From Caulobacteraceae bacterium (GTDB taxonomy: Bacteria > Pseudomonadota > Alphaproteobacteria > Caulobacterales > Caulobacteraceae), in the NCBI GenBank assembly GCA_019247715.1, contig JAFBAO010000088.1, forward strand, positions 58,420 to 122,419: a stretch of 64,000 nt of DNA, read 5' to 3'. Shown here in pieces: positions 24,768 to 33,738 of this stretch. The stretch's first letter is position 1. Every line of letters starts with the position of its first letter. The position numbers were made by a program, and so were the translations under genes. The notes below the pieces were generated by a model, which saw only the letters and a list, made by a program, of their open reading frames with translations, made no database searches and had not been told where the DNA came from.

Positions 24768-26891
24768 ATGGCGCGCGGGCGGATCGGCAAAGGCGGAAGG
24801 GACGAGCGGCGTCCGCGTCGCGGACGGCGCGAGCGGGCCGCAGCGGACAGCCTACCGCCGGTGGGCGTCGCCGACGTGGTGGAGCGGGACGCGGACGGCG
24901 ATCTCTTCGTGCGCCTGGTCAAGGCCGCCGACGACGCGCCGCTCGCACGCCTCGCCCCGGACCCGCGCGAGAGGGCCGCCGGCGCCCCGGGCCTCGGCGA
25001 CCGGCTTCTGGTGAGGCTCACGACGCTCGAGACCGGCGAGGTGGAGGCCAGGCTGATCAAGCGGCTCGGCCAGAGCGCCCACCGGATCCTCGGCGTGGTG
25101 CGCAAGGGCCGCGGCGAGGTGCGGGTCGAGCCGGTGGACCGGCGCTCCAAGGAGAGCTTGCTGCTGGCCGGCGCGGACGCGCAGAACGTCAGCGAGGGCG
25201 AGCTGGTGCTGGCGCAGGTGGGGGGCGCGGCCGAGCGCCGCTATGGCCCCAAGCGTGGCAAGGTCCTGGAGGTGGTGGGCCGCGAAGAAGACCCGCGGGC
25301 GGCCTCGCTGATCGCCATTCACGCCCATGGAATCCCCACCGGCTTTCCCCCGGAGGCGGAAGCCGAAGCCGAAGCGGCGGAGCCTCCGACGCTCGCGGGC
25401 CGCACGGACCTTCGGGATGTCCCCCTGGTCACCATCGATCCGCCCGATGCGCGCGACCACGACGACGCCGTCTTCGCCGAGCCGGACCCTGATCCGCGCA
25501 ACAAGGGCGGCTGGATCGTCTGGGTGGCCATCGCCGACGTCGCCGCCTACGTCCGAGCCGGCTCGGCGCTCGACCATGTCGCCGCCCAGAAGGGCAACAG
25601 CGTCTATTTCCCGGACCGGGTCGAGCCCATGCTGCCCGAGCGGCTTTCGGCGGGGCTCTGCTCCCTGCGCGAGGGCGAGGCGCGGGCCTGCCTCGCCGTG
25701 CGGATGGTGTTCGACGCCGAGGGGCGCAAGCGGACCCACCGATTCCATCGCGGCCTGATGCGTTCGGCCGCCAAGCTTTCCTACGAGGAGGCGCAGGCGG
25801 CGATCGACGGGCGCCCGGACGACCGCACGGAGCCGCTGATGGCGGCGGTGCTGAGCCCGCTCTTCACGGCGTTCGCGGTCCTGGACGGCGCCCGCGCCGG
25901 CCGCTCCCCGCTCGAGATCGAGTCGGCCGAGCGGCGCATCCACTTCGGCGCCGACGGCCGCATCGCCCAGATCACGCCGCGCGCCAGCCTGCCGGCCCAC
26001 AAGCTGATCGAAGAGTTCATGATCCAGGCGAACGTCTGCGCCGCCGAGACGCTGGAGCAGCGCCGCACGCCGCTCATCTACCGAATCCACGACGCGCCCA
26101 GCGAGGAGAAGGTCCAGGCGCTGGTGGACTTCCTGGCGACGCTCGGGATCGCCTGGAGCAAGGGACAGGCGCCGACCACCGCCCGCTTCAATGGCCTGCT
26201 GGCCGGGTCCCGCGGCGGCCCCCACGGCGAGATCATCAACGAGGTGGTCCTGCGCACCCAGATGCAGGCGGTCTATTCCTCCGACAACATCGGCCATTTC
26301 GGCCTCAACCTCGACCGCTACGCCCACTTCACTTCGCCGATCCGCCGCTACGCCGATCTGGTGGTCCACCGGGGCCTGATCCGGGCGCTGGGCCTCGGCG
26401 ACGACGGCCTCACCGAGCGCGAGGTCCCGCGCCTGCCGATCATCGCCGAACAGATCACCCTGGCCGAGCGCCGGGGCATGGCCGCCGAGCGCGACGCGGC
26501 CGACCGCTACGTGGCGGCCTTCCTCGCCGACCGGGTGGGCGCGGAATTCGTCGGCCGGATCACCGGGGTGACGCGGTTCGGGCTCTTCGTACGGCTCACC
26601 GAGACCGGCGCCGATGGGCTGGTCCCGGTCTCCCGTCTGGGCGACGAATACTTCGTCCACGACCAGCACGCCCACGCCCTGGTCGGCGAGAGGAGCGGCC
26701 GGCGCTGGCGGCTCGGCCGGGAGGTGGAGGTGAGGCTGGAGGAGGCCACCCCGATCACCGGCGGCCTCCTCTTCGAGATGCTGAGCGAGCCGGAAGCCTC
26801 CGACGGCTTGCCTGCCCCGCGGACGGGTCGACGCGGCCCAGGTCGCGCTCCTCCCCGGCGCGGCGGCCCGCCGCGCCGCCGCCGGCGGTGA
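24768..26891 (+). CDS. rnr: Ribonuclease R, without the usual N-terminal helix-turn-helix
   Basis: Processive 3'-5' exoribonuclease, 707 aa. Cold-shock/OB domains are at about 30-190. The RNB catalytic domain has the acidic cluster TIDPPDARDHDDAVF (Asp residues for two metals) and later SPIRRYADLVVHR. The S1 domain follows (VGRITGVTRFGLFVRLTETG, about 595-680) and a basic Pro/Arg tail ends the protein. Family members usually begin with a winged-helix domain of about 70 residues; here the chain starts with a short Arg/Gly-rich leader and enters directly at SLPPVGVADVVERDADGD. The ATG at 24768 is only 46 bases after the preceding gene, so the domain is not hidden upstream. Confidence 0.92.
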   Translation: MARGRIGKGGRDERRPRRGRRERAAADSLPPVGVADVVERDADGDLFVRLVKAADDAPLARLAPDPRERAAGAPGLGDRLLVRLTTLETGEVEARLIKRLGQSAHRILGVVRKGRGEVRVEPVDRRSKESLLLAGADAQNVSEGELVLAQVGGAAERRYGPKRGKVLEVVGREEDPRAASLIAIHAHGIPTGFPPEAEAEAEAAEPPTLAGRTDLRDVPLVTIDPPDARDHDDAVFAEPDPDPRNKGGWIVWVAIADVAAYVRAGSALDHVAAQKGNSVYFPDRVEPMLPERLSAGLCSLREGEARACLAVRMVFDAEGRKRTHRFHRGLMRSAAKLSYEEAQAAIDGRPDDRTEPLMAAVLSPLFTAFAVLDGARAGRSPLEIESAERRIHFGADGRIAQITPRASLPAHKLIEEFMIQANVCAAETLEQRRTPLIYRIHDAPSEEKVQALVDFLATLGIAWSKGQAPTTARFNGLLAGSRGGPHGEIINEVVLRTQMQAVYSSDNIGHFGLNLDRYAHFTSPIRRYADLVVHRGLIRALGLGDDGLTEREVPRLPIIAEQITLAERRGMAAERDAADRYVAAFLADRVGAEFVGRITGVTRFGLFVRLTETGADGLVPVSRLGDEYFVHDQHAHALVGERSGRRWRLGREVEVRLEEATPITGGLLFEMLSEPEASDGLPAPRTGRRGPGRAPPRRGGPPRRRRR

Positions 26892-26913
26892 TGGCCCGCC
26901 GCGCCCGCGAGGC

Positions 26914-27690
26914 TCAGCCCTTGCGCCCGACCAGGGCGAACATGGCGCCCTGCGGGTCTTGGCCCTGGAGGACCCAGTCCCCGCCTGGCACTTCCATCGG
27001 CCCGTTGAGGACCTGGCCGCCGGCGGCCTTCACGCGCGAGGCGGCCGCGTCGATATCGCCCACCTGGAAGTAGTAGTTCCAGGCCGAGACCGGCGCCTGG
27101 GGCGGGCGGCGCATCATGCCGCCGAGCACCTGATCGCCGTTCGCGAACAGCTGGTAGGCGCCCATGTCGCCCATGGGGATCGCCTCGTCCTTCCGCCAGC
27201 CGAACATCTCGCGGTAGAAGGCAAAGCCCGCCTCGAGATCGCTGGTGAAGAGCTCATGCCAGCCGACATGGCCGGGGGTCCCGCGATCGGCCGGGCCTTC
27301 AGCTGCGTCGCTGGGGAGCGGCTTGAAGAGCGCGATCACCGCGCCTTGCGGATCTGCGGCGATCGCGAAGCGGCCGACGCCAGGGATATCCATGGGCCCG
27401 TGATGGACCGCGCCGCCCAGGCGCTTGACCTGGTCGGCGGAGGCGTCGACGTCGTCCACGGCCACGTAACCTGTCCACGAGGGCGGCGCGCCCATGGCCT
27501 TGGCCTCGGCGGGAATCAGCATCACGCCGGCCACCTGGCGGTCCTTGGCCTTCATCAGCGTGTAGGTCATCCCCGGCATGGGGACGTCCTCGGCCATCCA
27601 TCCCACGACGCTGGAATAGAAGGCCTTGGCGCCCGCCGTGTCGGTGGTGATCAGCTCGTACCAGACGAAGCGGCCCTTGAAGTCCGTCAT
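26914..27690 (-). CDS. VOC-family protein with two glyoxalase-like domains
   Basis: 258 aa, two tandem vicinal-oxygen-chelate domains: residues 1-125 (FVWYELITTDTAGAKAFYSS to DPQGAVIALFKP) and 135-258 (GHVGWHELFTSDLEAGFAFY to DPQGAMFALVG). The repeat is clear from the matching openings (WYELxTxD/WHELFTSD) and endings (DPQGA). The ATG at 27690 is preceded by GAGAGGCG. VOC proteins cover glyoxalases, dioxygenases and resistance proteins; no specific activity can be assigned. The gene is convergent with rnr. Confidence 0.88.
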   Translation of the reverse strand: MTDFKGRFVWYELITTDTAGAKAFYSSVVGWMAEDVPMPGMTYTLMKAKDRQVAGVMLIPAEAKAMGAPPSWTGYVAVDDVDASADQVKRLGGAVHHGPMDIPGVGRFAIAADPQGAVIALFKPLPSDAAEGPADRGTPGHVGWHELFTSDLEAGFAFYREMFGWRKDEAIPMGDMGAYQLFANGDQVLGGMMRRPPQAPVSAWNYYFQVGDIDAAASRVKAAGGQVLNGPMEVPGGDWVLQGQDPQGAMFALVGRKG

Positions 27691-27891
27691 GTCGCCTCTC
27701 CCATCTTGGCGCTTCAGGCTGAGCGCCGCGTCAGCCGGGCCGGATGCGGCCCGATACCAAGACGCACGAAGGCGCCGCGTTTCGACATCCATATGACGAG
27801 CGCCCACCTTTTTGGGCCAGCCGCGCCATCATATTTCGAGTCTTTGATATTGACATAAAAATTATTTAGAGCCCTTCTGCGTGTCACGAAT
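27691..27891. promoter_or_regulatory. Divergent intergenic region with an AT-rich promoter-like tract
   Basis: 201 bases between the leftward VOC gene and the rightward glycosyltransferase gene. The last 60 bases (about 27828-27890) are clearly AT-rich against a GC-rich background and contain TTGATA at 27844-27849 and TTGACA at 27850-27855, followed by A/T runs. It is the likely promoter of the glycosyltransferase-TetR pair and a plausible place for TetR autoregulation, though no clean palindrome was found. Confidence 0.4.
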
Positions 27892-28986
27892 ATGGAGCGA
27901 GAGATGGCGGCGCCTGCAAGGATGCTCATGGCCACCTGGGACGGGGCCGGCAATTTCCCGCCCCAGCAAGCCCTTCTGGCCACGCTCACGGCTCGTGGAT
28001 GCGAGGTGGAGGTGCTGGGCCACGCGAGCCAGCAGTCCGCAGTCGAGGCGACCGGCGCGCGGTTCCGCCTCTGGGAGAAGGCTCCGCCGCTCGACTCCGC
28101 CCGACCGGGGAGCGACGGGATCGTCTTCGGCGAGCTGCTGTTCTCCAAGGGCGCGGCGGCCGACTTCACCGCCGCGATCGAGCGCGCGGCGCCTGACCTC
28201 CTCCTCGTGGACTGCATGCTGGCCTCCGTCCTCGGCGTAGCGCGCGCAAGCGGCCTGCCCACGGTGGCGCTCGGCCACGTCATGTACGGCGTCGTCCAGG
28301 CGCCGATCTTCGCGGCCTTGAAGGAACCGATCGAGGCCAGCCGGCTGGTGCTGGCGTTCTCTTACCGCGCCTTCGACCCGGCCCTCGATCCCCCGCCCCA
28401 CGTGGTCCACGTAGGACCGTTGCGGCCCGCCGGCGCCGCGTGCGCGAGCCCCTGGCGCCGAAAAGCCCCGGACCGCCCCCTGGTGCTCGTCAGCCTGAGC
28501 ACCAGCCACCAGGACCAGGCGCCTCTGCTTCAGCGCCTCTGCGCAGCGCTAGACGGCATGGAGGTCGAGGCGCTGGTGACCACCGGCCGGGCCGTCGATC
28601 CAGCCAGCCTGGCGGCCTCCCCGAACGTGACTCTCATTCGGCATCTGGACCACGCGGCGGTGCTGGGCGGGACCGATCTCCTGATCACCCACGCCGGGCA
28701 CGGAACGGTGATGGCCGGCGTGACCTATGGCGCGCCGATGCTCTGCCTGCCCATGGGGCGCGACCAGCACATGGTGGCGGCCAGGGTCGCCGACCTGGGG
28801 CTCGGAAGGGTCCTGGCGGCGGAGGCGGACGTGGCCCTGCTCCGGGCGACGGCCGAGGCGCTGCTGTCCGACGTCGCCCTCAGGGAACGCTCCCGCGCCT
28901 TCGCGCGCCAGGTCGCGGGCGAGGCCGACGCCGAGCGGGCGGCGGACCTGCTCGAGGCGGCGGCGCGCGCGCCGGCGCGCCCGTGA
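27892..28986 (+). CDS. Glycosyltransferase, UGT/MGT (GT1) type
   Basis: 364 aa GT-B fold transferase. The C-terminal donor-site signature of UDP-glycosyltransferases is present: HLDHAAVLGGTDLLITHAGH continuing GTVMAG, then YGAPMLCLP and GRDQHMVAARV. The N-terminal acceptor half begins MLMATWDGAGNFPPQQALLA. Related enzymes glycosylate small hydrophobic molecules (macrolides, sterols, flavonoids). The end overlaps the TetR gene by four bases (GTGA), so the regulator probably controls this enzyme. Start ATG 27892 (alternative ATG 27904). Whether the target is a self-made metabolite or a xenobiotic is unknown. Confidence 0.85.
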   Translation: MEREMAAPARMLMATWDGAGNFPPQQALLATLTARGCEVEVLGHASQQSAVEATGARFRLWEKAPPLDSARPGSDGIVFGELLFSKGAAADFTAAIERAAPDLLLVDCMLASVLGVARASGLPTVALGHVMYGVVQAPIFAALKEPIEASRLVLAFSYRAFDPALDPPPHVVHVGPLRPAGAACASPWRRKAPDRPLVLVSLSTSHQDQAPLLQRLCAALDGMEVEALVTTGRAVDPASLAASPNVTLIRHLDHAAVLGGTDLLITHAGHGTVMAGVTYGAPMLCLPMGRDQHMVAARVADLGLGRVLAAEADVALLRATAEALLSDVALRERSRAFARQVAGEADAERAADLLEAAARAPARP

Positions 28987-29591
28987 GCGGCAGGATCTAT
29001 CGCCAGACGGCCCGCGCCGCAGCCACCGAAGCGACCCGCCGGCGAATCGTCGAGGCCTTCGTGGAGCTGAGCCGCGACCGCTGGTTCGACGAGATCACCC
29101 TGGCCGACGTGGCGGCCCACGCGGGAACCACCGTGCGCACCGCCCTGCGCCATTTCAGCGGCAAGGACGGTCTGGTCGCGGCGGTCCCGGAGCATCTTGC
29201 GCCCCAGATCACCGCCCGCCGTGCGGTCCGGCCCGGCGACGTGGGGCTGGCGATCGAGCGGCTGTTCGAGCTCTACGAGACGAGCGGCGACGCGTTCCTG
29301 AGGTTCCTGGCCCTGGAACAGCGCTTCCCCGTCCTGGCGCCGCTTCTCGAGGCCGGGCGCGCCGGCCACCGCGCCGTCACCGCGGCCAACTTCGCCCCCT
29401 GGCTGGAGGCCCTGCCGGCCTCCCAGCGCGGGGGCGCGCTCGATGCGGTGGTCATCGCCACCGACGTCTACGCCTGGAAGCTCCTGCGCCGCGACATGGG
29501 CCGATCCGAGGCCGAGGCCAAGGCGGCGCTGCGGGGAATGGTCGAGGCGCTCATGGCCGGCTTTTCGGAGCGCGCCAACGCGTGCGCCTAG
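28983..29591 (+). CDS. TetR/AcrR-family transcriptional regulator
   Basis: 202 aa. The N-terminal helix-turn-helix of the TetR class is clear: ATRRRIVEAFVELSRDRWFD, EITLADVAAHAGTTVRTALR, HFSGKDGL. The C-terminal ligand domain is diverged and helical. The start is GTG 28983, sharing GTGA with the glycosyltransferase stop. By genomic convention it probably represses its own operon and responds to a substrate or inducer of the glycosyltransferase; the ligand is unknown. Confidence 0.88.
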   Translation: MSGRIYRQTARAAATEATRRRIVEAFVELSRDRWFDEITLADVAAHAGTTVRTALRHFSGKDGLVAAVPEHLAPQITARRAVRPGDVGLAIERLFELYETSGDAFLRFLALEQRFPVLAPLLEAGRAGHRAVTAANFAPWLEALPASQRGGALDAVVIATDVYAWKLLRRDMGRSEAEAKAALRGMVEALMAGFSERANACA

Positions 29592-29601
29592 GAAGGCGAG
29601 A

Positions 29602-29622
29602 CGGCAAGGCGCGCTCTTGCCG
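29602..29622 (+). terminator. Hairpin after the glycosyltransferase-TetR pair
   Basis: A perfect 7-bp inverted repeat, CGGCAAG (29602-29608) and CTTGCCG (29616-29622) with a 7-base loop, starts 11 bases after the tetR stop. The downstream bases are G-rich with no U-tract, so it is at best a weak or factor-dependent terminator. Confidence 0.35.
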
Positions 29623-29652
29623 GGGGCGGCGCCAGAGGCCAATGTCGCGCGC

Positions 29653-30363
29653 ATGAGCCAACAAGCGTTTGAAACCGACGCGGCGATGCCGCGCACCCCG
29701 CTCCGCACCGGACGGGCGGCAAGGCCCCGCGACGCGGCCACCCTGATCATCGTCCGCCGGGACGGACCGAAACCCCGGGTGCTGATGGGGCGCCGCCATG
29801 GCGGACACGACTTCATGCCCGACAAGTGGGTTTTTCCCGGCGGCCGCATCGATCCCTCGGACTTCCGCGCGCCGGTCGCCGCCGAGCTGCGGCCGGAGGT
29901 GGCGGTCCGCCTCAACAAGACCGCTCCGCCCAAGCGGGCCCGGGCGCTCGGCCTGGCGGCGATCCGCGAGACCTTCGAGGAGGCCGGCCTGCTGCTGGCC
30001 AAGCCCGGCGCGGCGCGGCCCGGCGCCGGACCCTGGCGTCAGTTCATCAGCCAAGGGGCGCTGCCCGACCTGTCGGCGCTCGACTTCATCGCCCGCGCCA
30101 TCACGCCCCCGCGGGTGCCCAAGCGCTTCAACGCCCGCTTCTTCATGGCCGACGCCGAACGGCTGGTCAGCCTGGAGCGGCAGGCCGATTGCGGCGAGCT
30201 CACCGAGATCGCCTGGCTGGAGCTGGACGAGGCGCTGGGCCTCGATATCCCGATCATCACCCGGGTGGTCCTGGGCGAGATCCCCAAGCGAATGGCTGAC
30301 CCGCACCGGCCGGCGCCCGATATCAAGACATGGCGTGGCGCGCGGGTGACAGGGAATCTCTGA
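29653..30363 (+). CDS. Nudix hydrolase
   Basis: 236 aa. The Nudix fold is recognisable: WVFPGGRIDPSD opens the Nudix box, and after an insertion of about 35 residues the catalytic helix RETFEEAGLLL (RExxEExGU) follows. The long insertion between GG and RE is typical of the NUDT7/19-like or alphaproteobacterial group rather than MutT. Likely pyrophosphohydrolase of a nucleotide or CoA derivative. ATG at 29653 chosen; the open frame upstream overlaps the tetR gene. Confidence 0.85.
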   Translation: MSQQAFETDAAMPRTPLRTGRAARPRDAATLIIVRRDGPKPRVLMGRRHGGHDFMPDKWVFPGGRIDPSDFRAPVAAELRPEVAVRLNKTAPPKRARALGLAAIRETFEEAGLLLAKPGAARPGAGPWRQFISQGALPDLSALDFIARAITPPRVPKRFNARFFMADAERLVSLERQADCGELTEIAWLELDEALGLDIPIITRVVLGEIPKRMADPHRPAPDIKTWRGARVTGNL

Positions 30364-30492
30364 AAAGTCCTTAGGGTCGTCCGCAGCTTGACCCCTGCGG
30401 GCGCCCTTGCGAGTTTGGGGCTTGGCGCGTCCGCCCGAATCTCGGCGTCTGCGGACTAATCCCTTATGGCCCGGAATCCGCGGGGATAGTTA

Positions 30493-31389
30493 TTGTTCAA
30501 TCTGCTTCGTTACCGGCCGATGCCCGTGGGCGCGATGCTGCACCACAATCTGCCGCACATCCGGGACATGGCGATCGGGGAGTTCCTAAGCTACCTGATC
30601 TTCGGCCTGCTTTTCTTCGTCGTGCTGGCCTGGATGCGGCATGCGGGCGTGTTCCGATTCCGCATCCGCAGCGAGAACCGGGACAAGGCGGGCCAGATCG
30701 GCCGGGAGGCGGCCAATTCGGCCCGTTCCATCCTGATCTTCAACGGCGTCCAGATCGCCACGCGGATCGCGGCGCTGGCCTTCGGCTTCATCATGACCTT
30801 CGAGACACCGATCCCGCTCTGGCAGGCGATCATCAGCTTCCCATTGGTCATGATCGGTCACGACGCCTACTTTTACTGGCTGCACCGCTTCATGCACCTG
30901 CCGGCGGTGTTCAAGCCGGTCCATCGCGAGCACCACAAGTCGGCGGCGCCCACGGTGTTCACCGCGTATTCGCTTTCGCTGGGCGAAGCCTTCCTGCAGG
31001 GAATCTACCCGATCCTGTTCGTGACCGTGTTCCCCTGCAACTTCTGGACGCTGATCTTTTTCCAGTTCGTCGAGATCGCCCACAACGTGGCGATCCATTC
31101 GGGGCTCGACGTCTTTCCAAGACCGCTGGTGGTCGGGCGCCGTTTCGGCTGGCTCTGCGGGGCGGTCTACCACGACATGCACCACGGCGTGTCGATCCGC
31201 CATAACTACGGACTCTACTCCCGCTTCTGGGACCGGCTGATGAAGACCGAGCACCCGGATTTCGTGCGCATCTACGAGTACGTCCACTCGCGCGGCAACG
31301 ACGGGCGCGCCTATGGTTTGCTGGCCGCGCCCGCCAAGCCGGCGCCGATGCGGGCGGAACGCGTGCTGGAGCCGGCGGAGGCCGGATAG
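30493..31389 (+). CDS. Sterol desaturase/fatty acid hydroxylase family membrane protein
   Basis: Integral membrane di-iron oxygenase, about 298 aa. The eight-histidine pattern is present: HDAYFYWLHRFMH, HREHHKS, HNVAIHSG and YHDMHHG. Hydrophobic segments occur at about residues 28-46 and 75-115 and in the middle (LGEAFLQGIYPILFVTVFPC). Members hydroxylate or desaturate sterols, hopanoids, carotenoids or fatty acids; the substrate is unclear. Start uncertain: TTG 30493 gives the longest protein, ATG 30520 or 30535 are alternatives. Confidence 0.85.
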   Translation: MFNLLRYRPMPVGAMLHHNLPHIRDMAIGEFLSYLIFGLLFFVVLAWMRHAGVFRFRIRSENRDKAGQIGREAANSARSILIFNGVQIATRIAALAFGFIMTFETPIPLWQAIISFPLVMIGHDAYFYWLHRFMHLPAVFKPVHREHHKSAAPTVFTAYSLSLGEAFLQGIYPILFVTVFPCNFWTLIFFQFVEIAHNVAIHSGLDVFPRPLVVGRRFGWLCGAVYHDMHHGVSIRHNYGLYSRFWDRLMKTEHPDFVRIYEYVHSRGNDGRAYGLLAAPAKPAPMRAERVLEPAEAG

Positions 31390-31435
31390 GCCTGGGAGAA
31401 CTCCCATCACTGCGCTCCGCCAATCCGACCTAGCC

Positions 31436-32635
31436 TTGGAACCGGCCCGCCCCGTGGCCGCGGCCGCCACGGCGCGCCCTGGCTACAACGTCGCAGTCGG
31501 CTACCTCAGGGCCTTCTCGCGCCTGCTGGTCTTCGCCCTGCACGCGGTGGTCGCCTACTATCCGGGCCCCTATCCGCTGCACGGCGACGCCGCGCGCATC
31601 TCCATGCCGGTCATGGACGTCCGGCACTTCGCCGGGGCCCGCATCCTGGTGGCCTTCAACGAGATCTCGCTGATGTCGTTGCTGTTCTTCCTGTCGGGGC
31701 TGTTCCTCTGGTCCAGCCTCAGCCGCAAGGGGGCGATCGGCTTTTTCCGCGAGCGGCTGGTGCGGCTCGGGCTGCCGTTCCTGGTCTGCGGAGGCGTGGT
31801 GGCGGCCATCGCCTACTATCCGGCCTATCTGCAGGCGACGCCGGACCATCCTTCGCTGGCCGGCTACGCCCAGACCTGGCTGACACCGGCCCACTGGACG
31901 ACCGGACCGGCCTGGTTCCTGCTGATCCTGTTCATCTACGACCTCATCGCCATCGGCCTCTACCTGGCGGCGCCGGGGTGGGGTCAGCGCCTGGCCCTGG
32001 TCGCCGCGGGCGCGCGCGAGCGCCCGCTGCGGTTCTTCCTCGTCACGGTGGCGATCTCGGCCGTGGCCTACCTGCCGCTGGCGATGCTGCTCGGCCCCTA
32101 CGACTGGTGGCACTGGAGCATCTTCTGGCTGCAGAAGTGCCGGGTGCTCGAATACGCCGCCTTCTTCTTCCTGGGCGCGGCGGTGGGGGCGTTCGGCCTC
32201 AGCCGCGGCCTGCTGGCCCCCGACGGGGCCCTGGCGCGGCGCTGGGGCTGGTGGGGCGCGGCCGCCATCGTCGTGTTCCTCATCGCCGCCAACGTCCTCA
32301 GGAAGACCACCACCCACGGACTGGACTACCATCCCCTCTGGGGGAACATCGCCAACATCGGCTGGGTGATCTGCTGTGCGGTCTGCGCCTTCGCCCTGAT
32401 GGCGGTCTTCGTCCGCTTCGCCAAGCGCACGCCCCTGTTGGACAACTTCGCCAACAACTCCTACGGCATGTACATCGTCCACTACATGTTCGTGACCTGG
32501 ACCCAGTACGCCCTGCTGGGCGCCGCCATCTCGCCCATCGCCAAATGGCTCTGCGTGCTCGCGGTCACCGTCACGGGAAGCTGGGCGCTGGCCGCCGCGC
32601 TTCGCCGGATCCCAGCCGTGGGGCGCAATATCTGA
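31436..32635 (+). CDS. Acyltransferase 3 family membrane protein (OpgC-like)
   Basis: Polytopic membrane O-acyltransferase of the Acyltransferase_3/OafA/OpgC family, about 399 aa. The first helix has YLRAFSRLLVFALHAVVAYY with the conserved His, and FFLSGLFLWSSLSRKG is the family's second conserved block; a further motif is NSYGMYIVHYMFVTW near the end. About ten membrane helices. Start is uncertain: no ATG lies near the family N-terminus; TTG 31436 or GTG 31454 fit, 47-65 bases after the desaturase stop. Probably acylates an envelope sugar or lipid. Confidence 0.8.
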   Translation: MEPARPVAAAATARPGYNVAVGYLRAFSRLLVFALHAVVAYYPGPYPLHGDAARISMPVMDVRHFAGARILVAFNEISLMSLLFFLSGLFLWSSLSRKGAIGFFRERLVRLGLPFLVCGGVVAAIAYYPAYLQATPDHPSLAGYAQTWLTPAHWTTGPAWFLLILFIYDLIAIGLYLAAPGWGQRLALVAAGARERPLRFFLVTVAISAVAYLPLAMLLGPYDWWHWSIFWLQKCRVLEYAAFFFLGAAVGAFGLSRGLLAPDGALARRWGWWGAAAIVVFLIAANVLRKTTTHGLDYHPLWGNIANIGWVICCAVCAFALMAVFVRFAKRTPLLDNFANNSYGMYIVHYMFVTWTQYALLGAAISPIAKWLCVLAVTVTGSWALAAALRRIPAVGRNI

Positions 32636-32653
32636 AGGGTCGAAGGCCTCGGC

Positions 32654-33436
32654 CTACCGCGCCCCAGGCGCCGCCGCCGACCCCGCCAGCAGCCCGCCGT
32701 CCAGACTGAGCTCGGCGCCCGTAAGGTAGGTCGCCTCGTCTGACGCCAGCAGCACGGCGAGGGCGGCGACCTCTTCGGGGCGCCCGAAGCGCCGCAGCGG
32801 CGTGTCGGCCACGAGGGCGGCCATGCGCTCGGCGCGGTCCGGCCCGGAGCCCAGCATCGGCTCCCACATCGGGGTAAGGATCGCGCCGGGATGGATGGAG
32901 TTGCAGCGGATCGCCCAGCCCTGCTGGGCGCAGTAGAGGGCCACGCTCTTGGTGTGATTGCGCACCCCCGCCTTCGACGAGGCGTAGGCCGCCGCGCCCG
33001 GAACCCCGATGAGGCCCGATCGGGAGGAGATGTTGATGATCGAGCCCTCTCCCTTGGCCTTCATGGCCCCGATCGCATAGCGGCAGCCGAGGAAGGTCCC
33101 GTCCAGGTTGACCGCGTGCACCGCCCTCCAGGCCTCGAGCGTCGCGTGCTCCGGGTCTTGGGGGCCGGAGGTCTCCAGACCGGTGATCCCGGCGTTGTTG
33201 ACCACGACGTCGCAGGCCGGAAATTCCGCCGCGAGCCGCTCCCAGTCGGCTTCGCTGGCGACGTCGAGGGCCAGGAACCGGCATCCCGTCTCGGCCGCCA
33301 TGGTCTGGCCGGCAGGCTCGTCGCGGTCGACGGCGACGACCGTCGCCCCCTCTGCGCCGAAGGCTTCGGCAATGGCCCGCCCGATCCCGCGGGCCGCCCC
33401 GGTGACGATACAGGCCCTCCCTTCCAGTCTAGGCAT
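32654..33436 (-). CDS. SDR-family NAD(P)-dependent oxidoreductase
   Basis: 260 aa classical short-chain dehydrogenase. Cofactor motif [11 protein letters not shown] (TGxxxGxG), NNAG at the expected place (VVNNAGITG), catalytic Ser in NISSRSG and YxxxK in YASSKAG. The acidic residue after strand 2 (VVAVDRDE) suggests NAD preference. Substrate unknown; alcohol or hydroxysteroid-type substrates are usual for this group. The gene is convergent with the acyltransferase and divergent from rpmG. Confidence 0.9.
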   Translation of the reverse strand: MPRLEGRACIVTGAARGIGRAIAEAFGAEGATVVAVDRDEPAGQTMAAETGCRFLALDVASEADWERLAAEFPACDVVVNNAGITGLETSGPQDPEHATLEAWRAVHAVNLDGTFLGCRYAIGAMKAKGEGSIINISSRSGLIGVPGAAAYASSKAGVRNHTKSVALYCAQQGWAIRCNSIHPGAILTPMWEPMLGSGPDRAERMAALVADTPLRRFGRPEEVAALAVLLASDEATYLTGAELSLDGGLLAGSAAAPGAR

Positions 33437-33552
33437 CCCGAGGCTCCTGCTAGGGTTAACGAGGCGCCGGGCGAATTGACTTCGCGGCGGCGATTCGTAT
33501 TGTCCGCGCCTTTCCGCATTCGGGCCGATCGCGCCGGCCGTCAGGACTCGCC

Positions 33553-33720
33553 ATGGCCAAACCGGCTTCCATCAAGATCCGCCTCAACTCCTCGGCGGAC
33601 ACCGGCTTCTTCTACGTGACCAAGAAGAACGCCCGCACCATGACCGAAAAGCTCGTGCTCAAGAAGTACGACCCGGTGGCGCGCAAGCACGTGGAATTCA
33701 AGGAAGGCAAGATAAAATAA
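33553..33720 (+). CDS. rpmG: 50S ribosomal protein L33
   Basis: 55 aa. Starts [20 protein letters not shown] and ends EFKEGKIK, the alphaproteobacterial bL33 pattern. It lacks the four zinc cysteines, so it is the zinc-independent form. ATG at 33553. The stop is 18 bases from the convergent pleD stop, without an obvious terminator. Linkage of rpmG to pleD-divK is typical of Caulobacterales. Confidence 0.97.
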   Translation: MAKPASIKIRLNSSADTGFFYVTKKNARTMTEKLVLKKYDPVARKHVEFKEGKIK

Positions 33721-33738
33721 AGCCTTGCGGCCGGCGGT

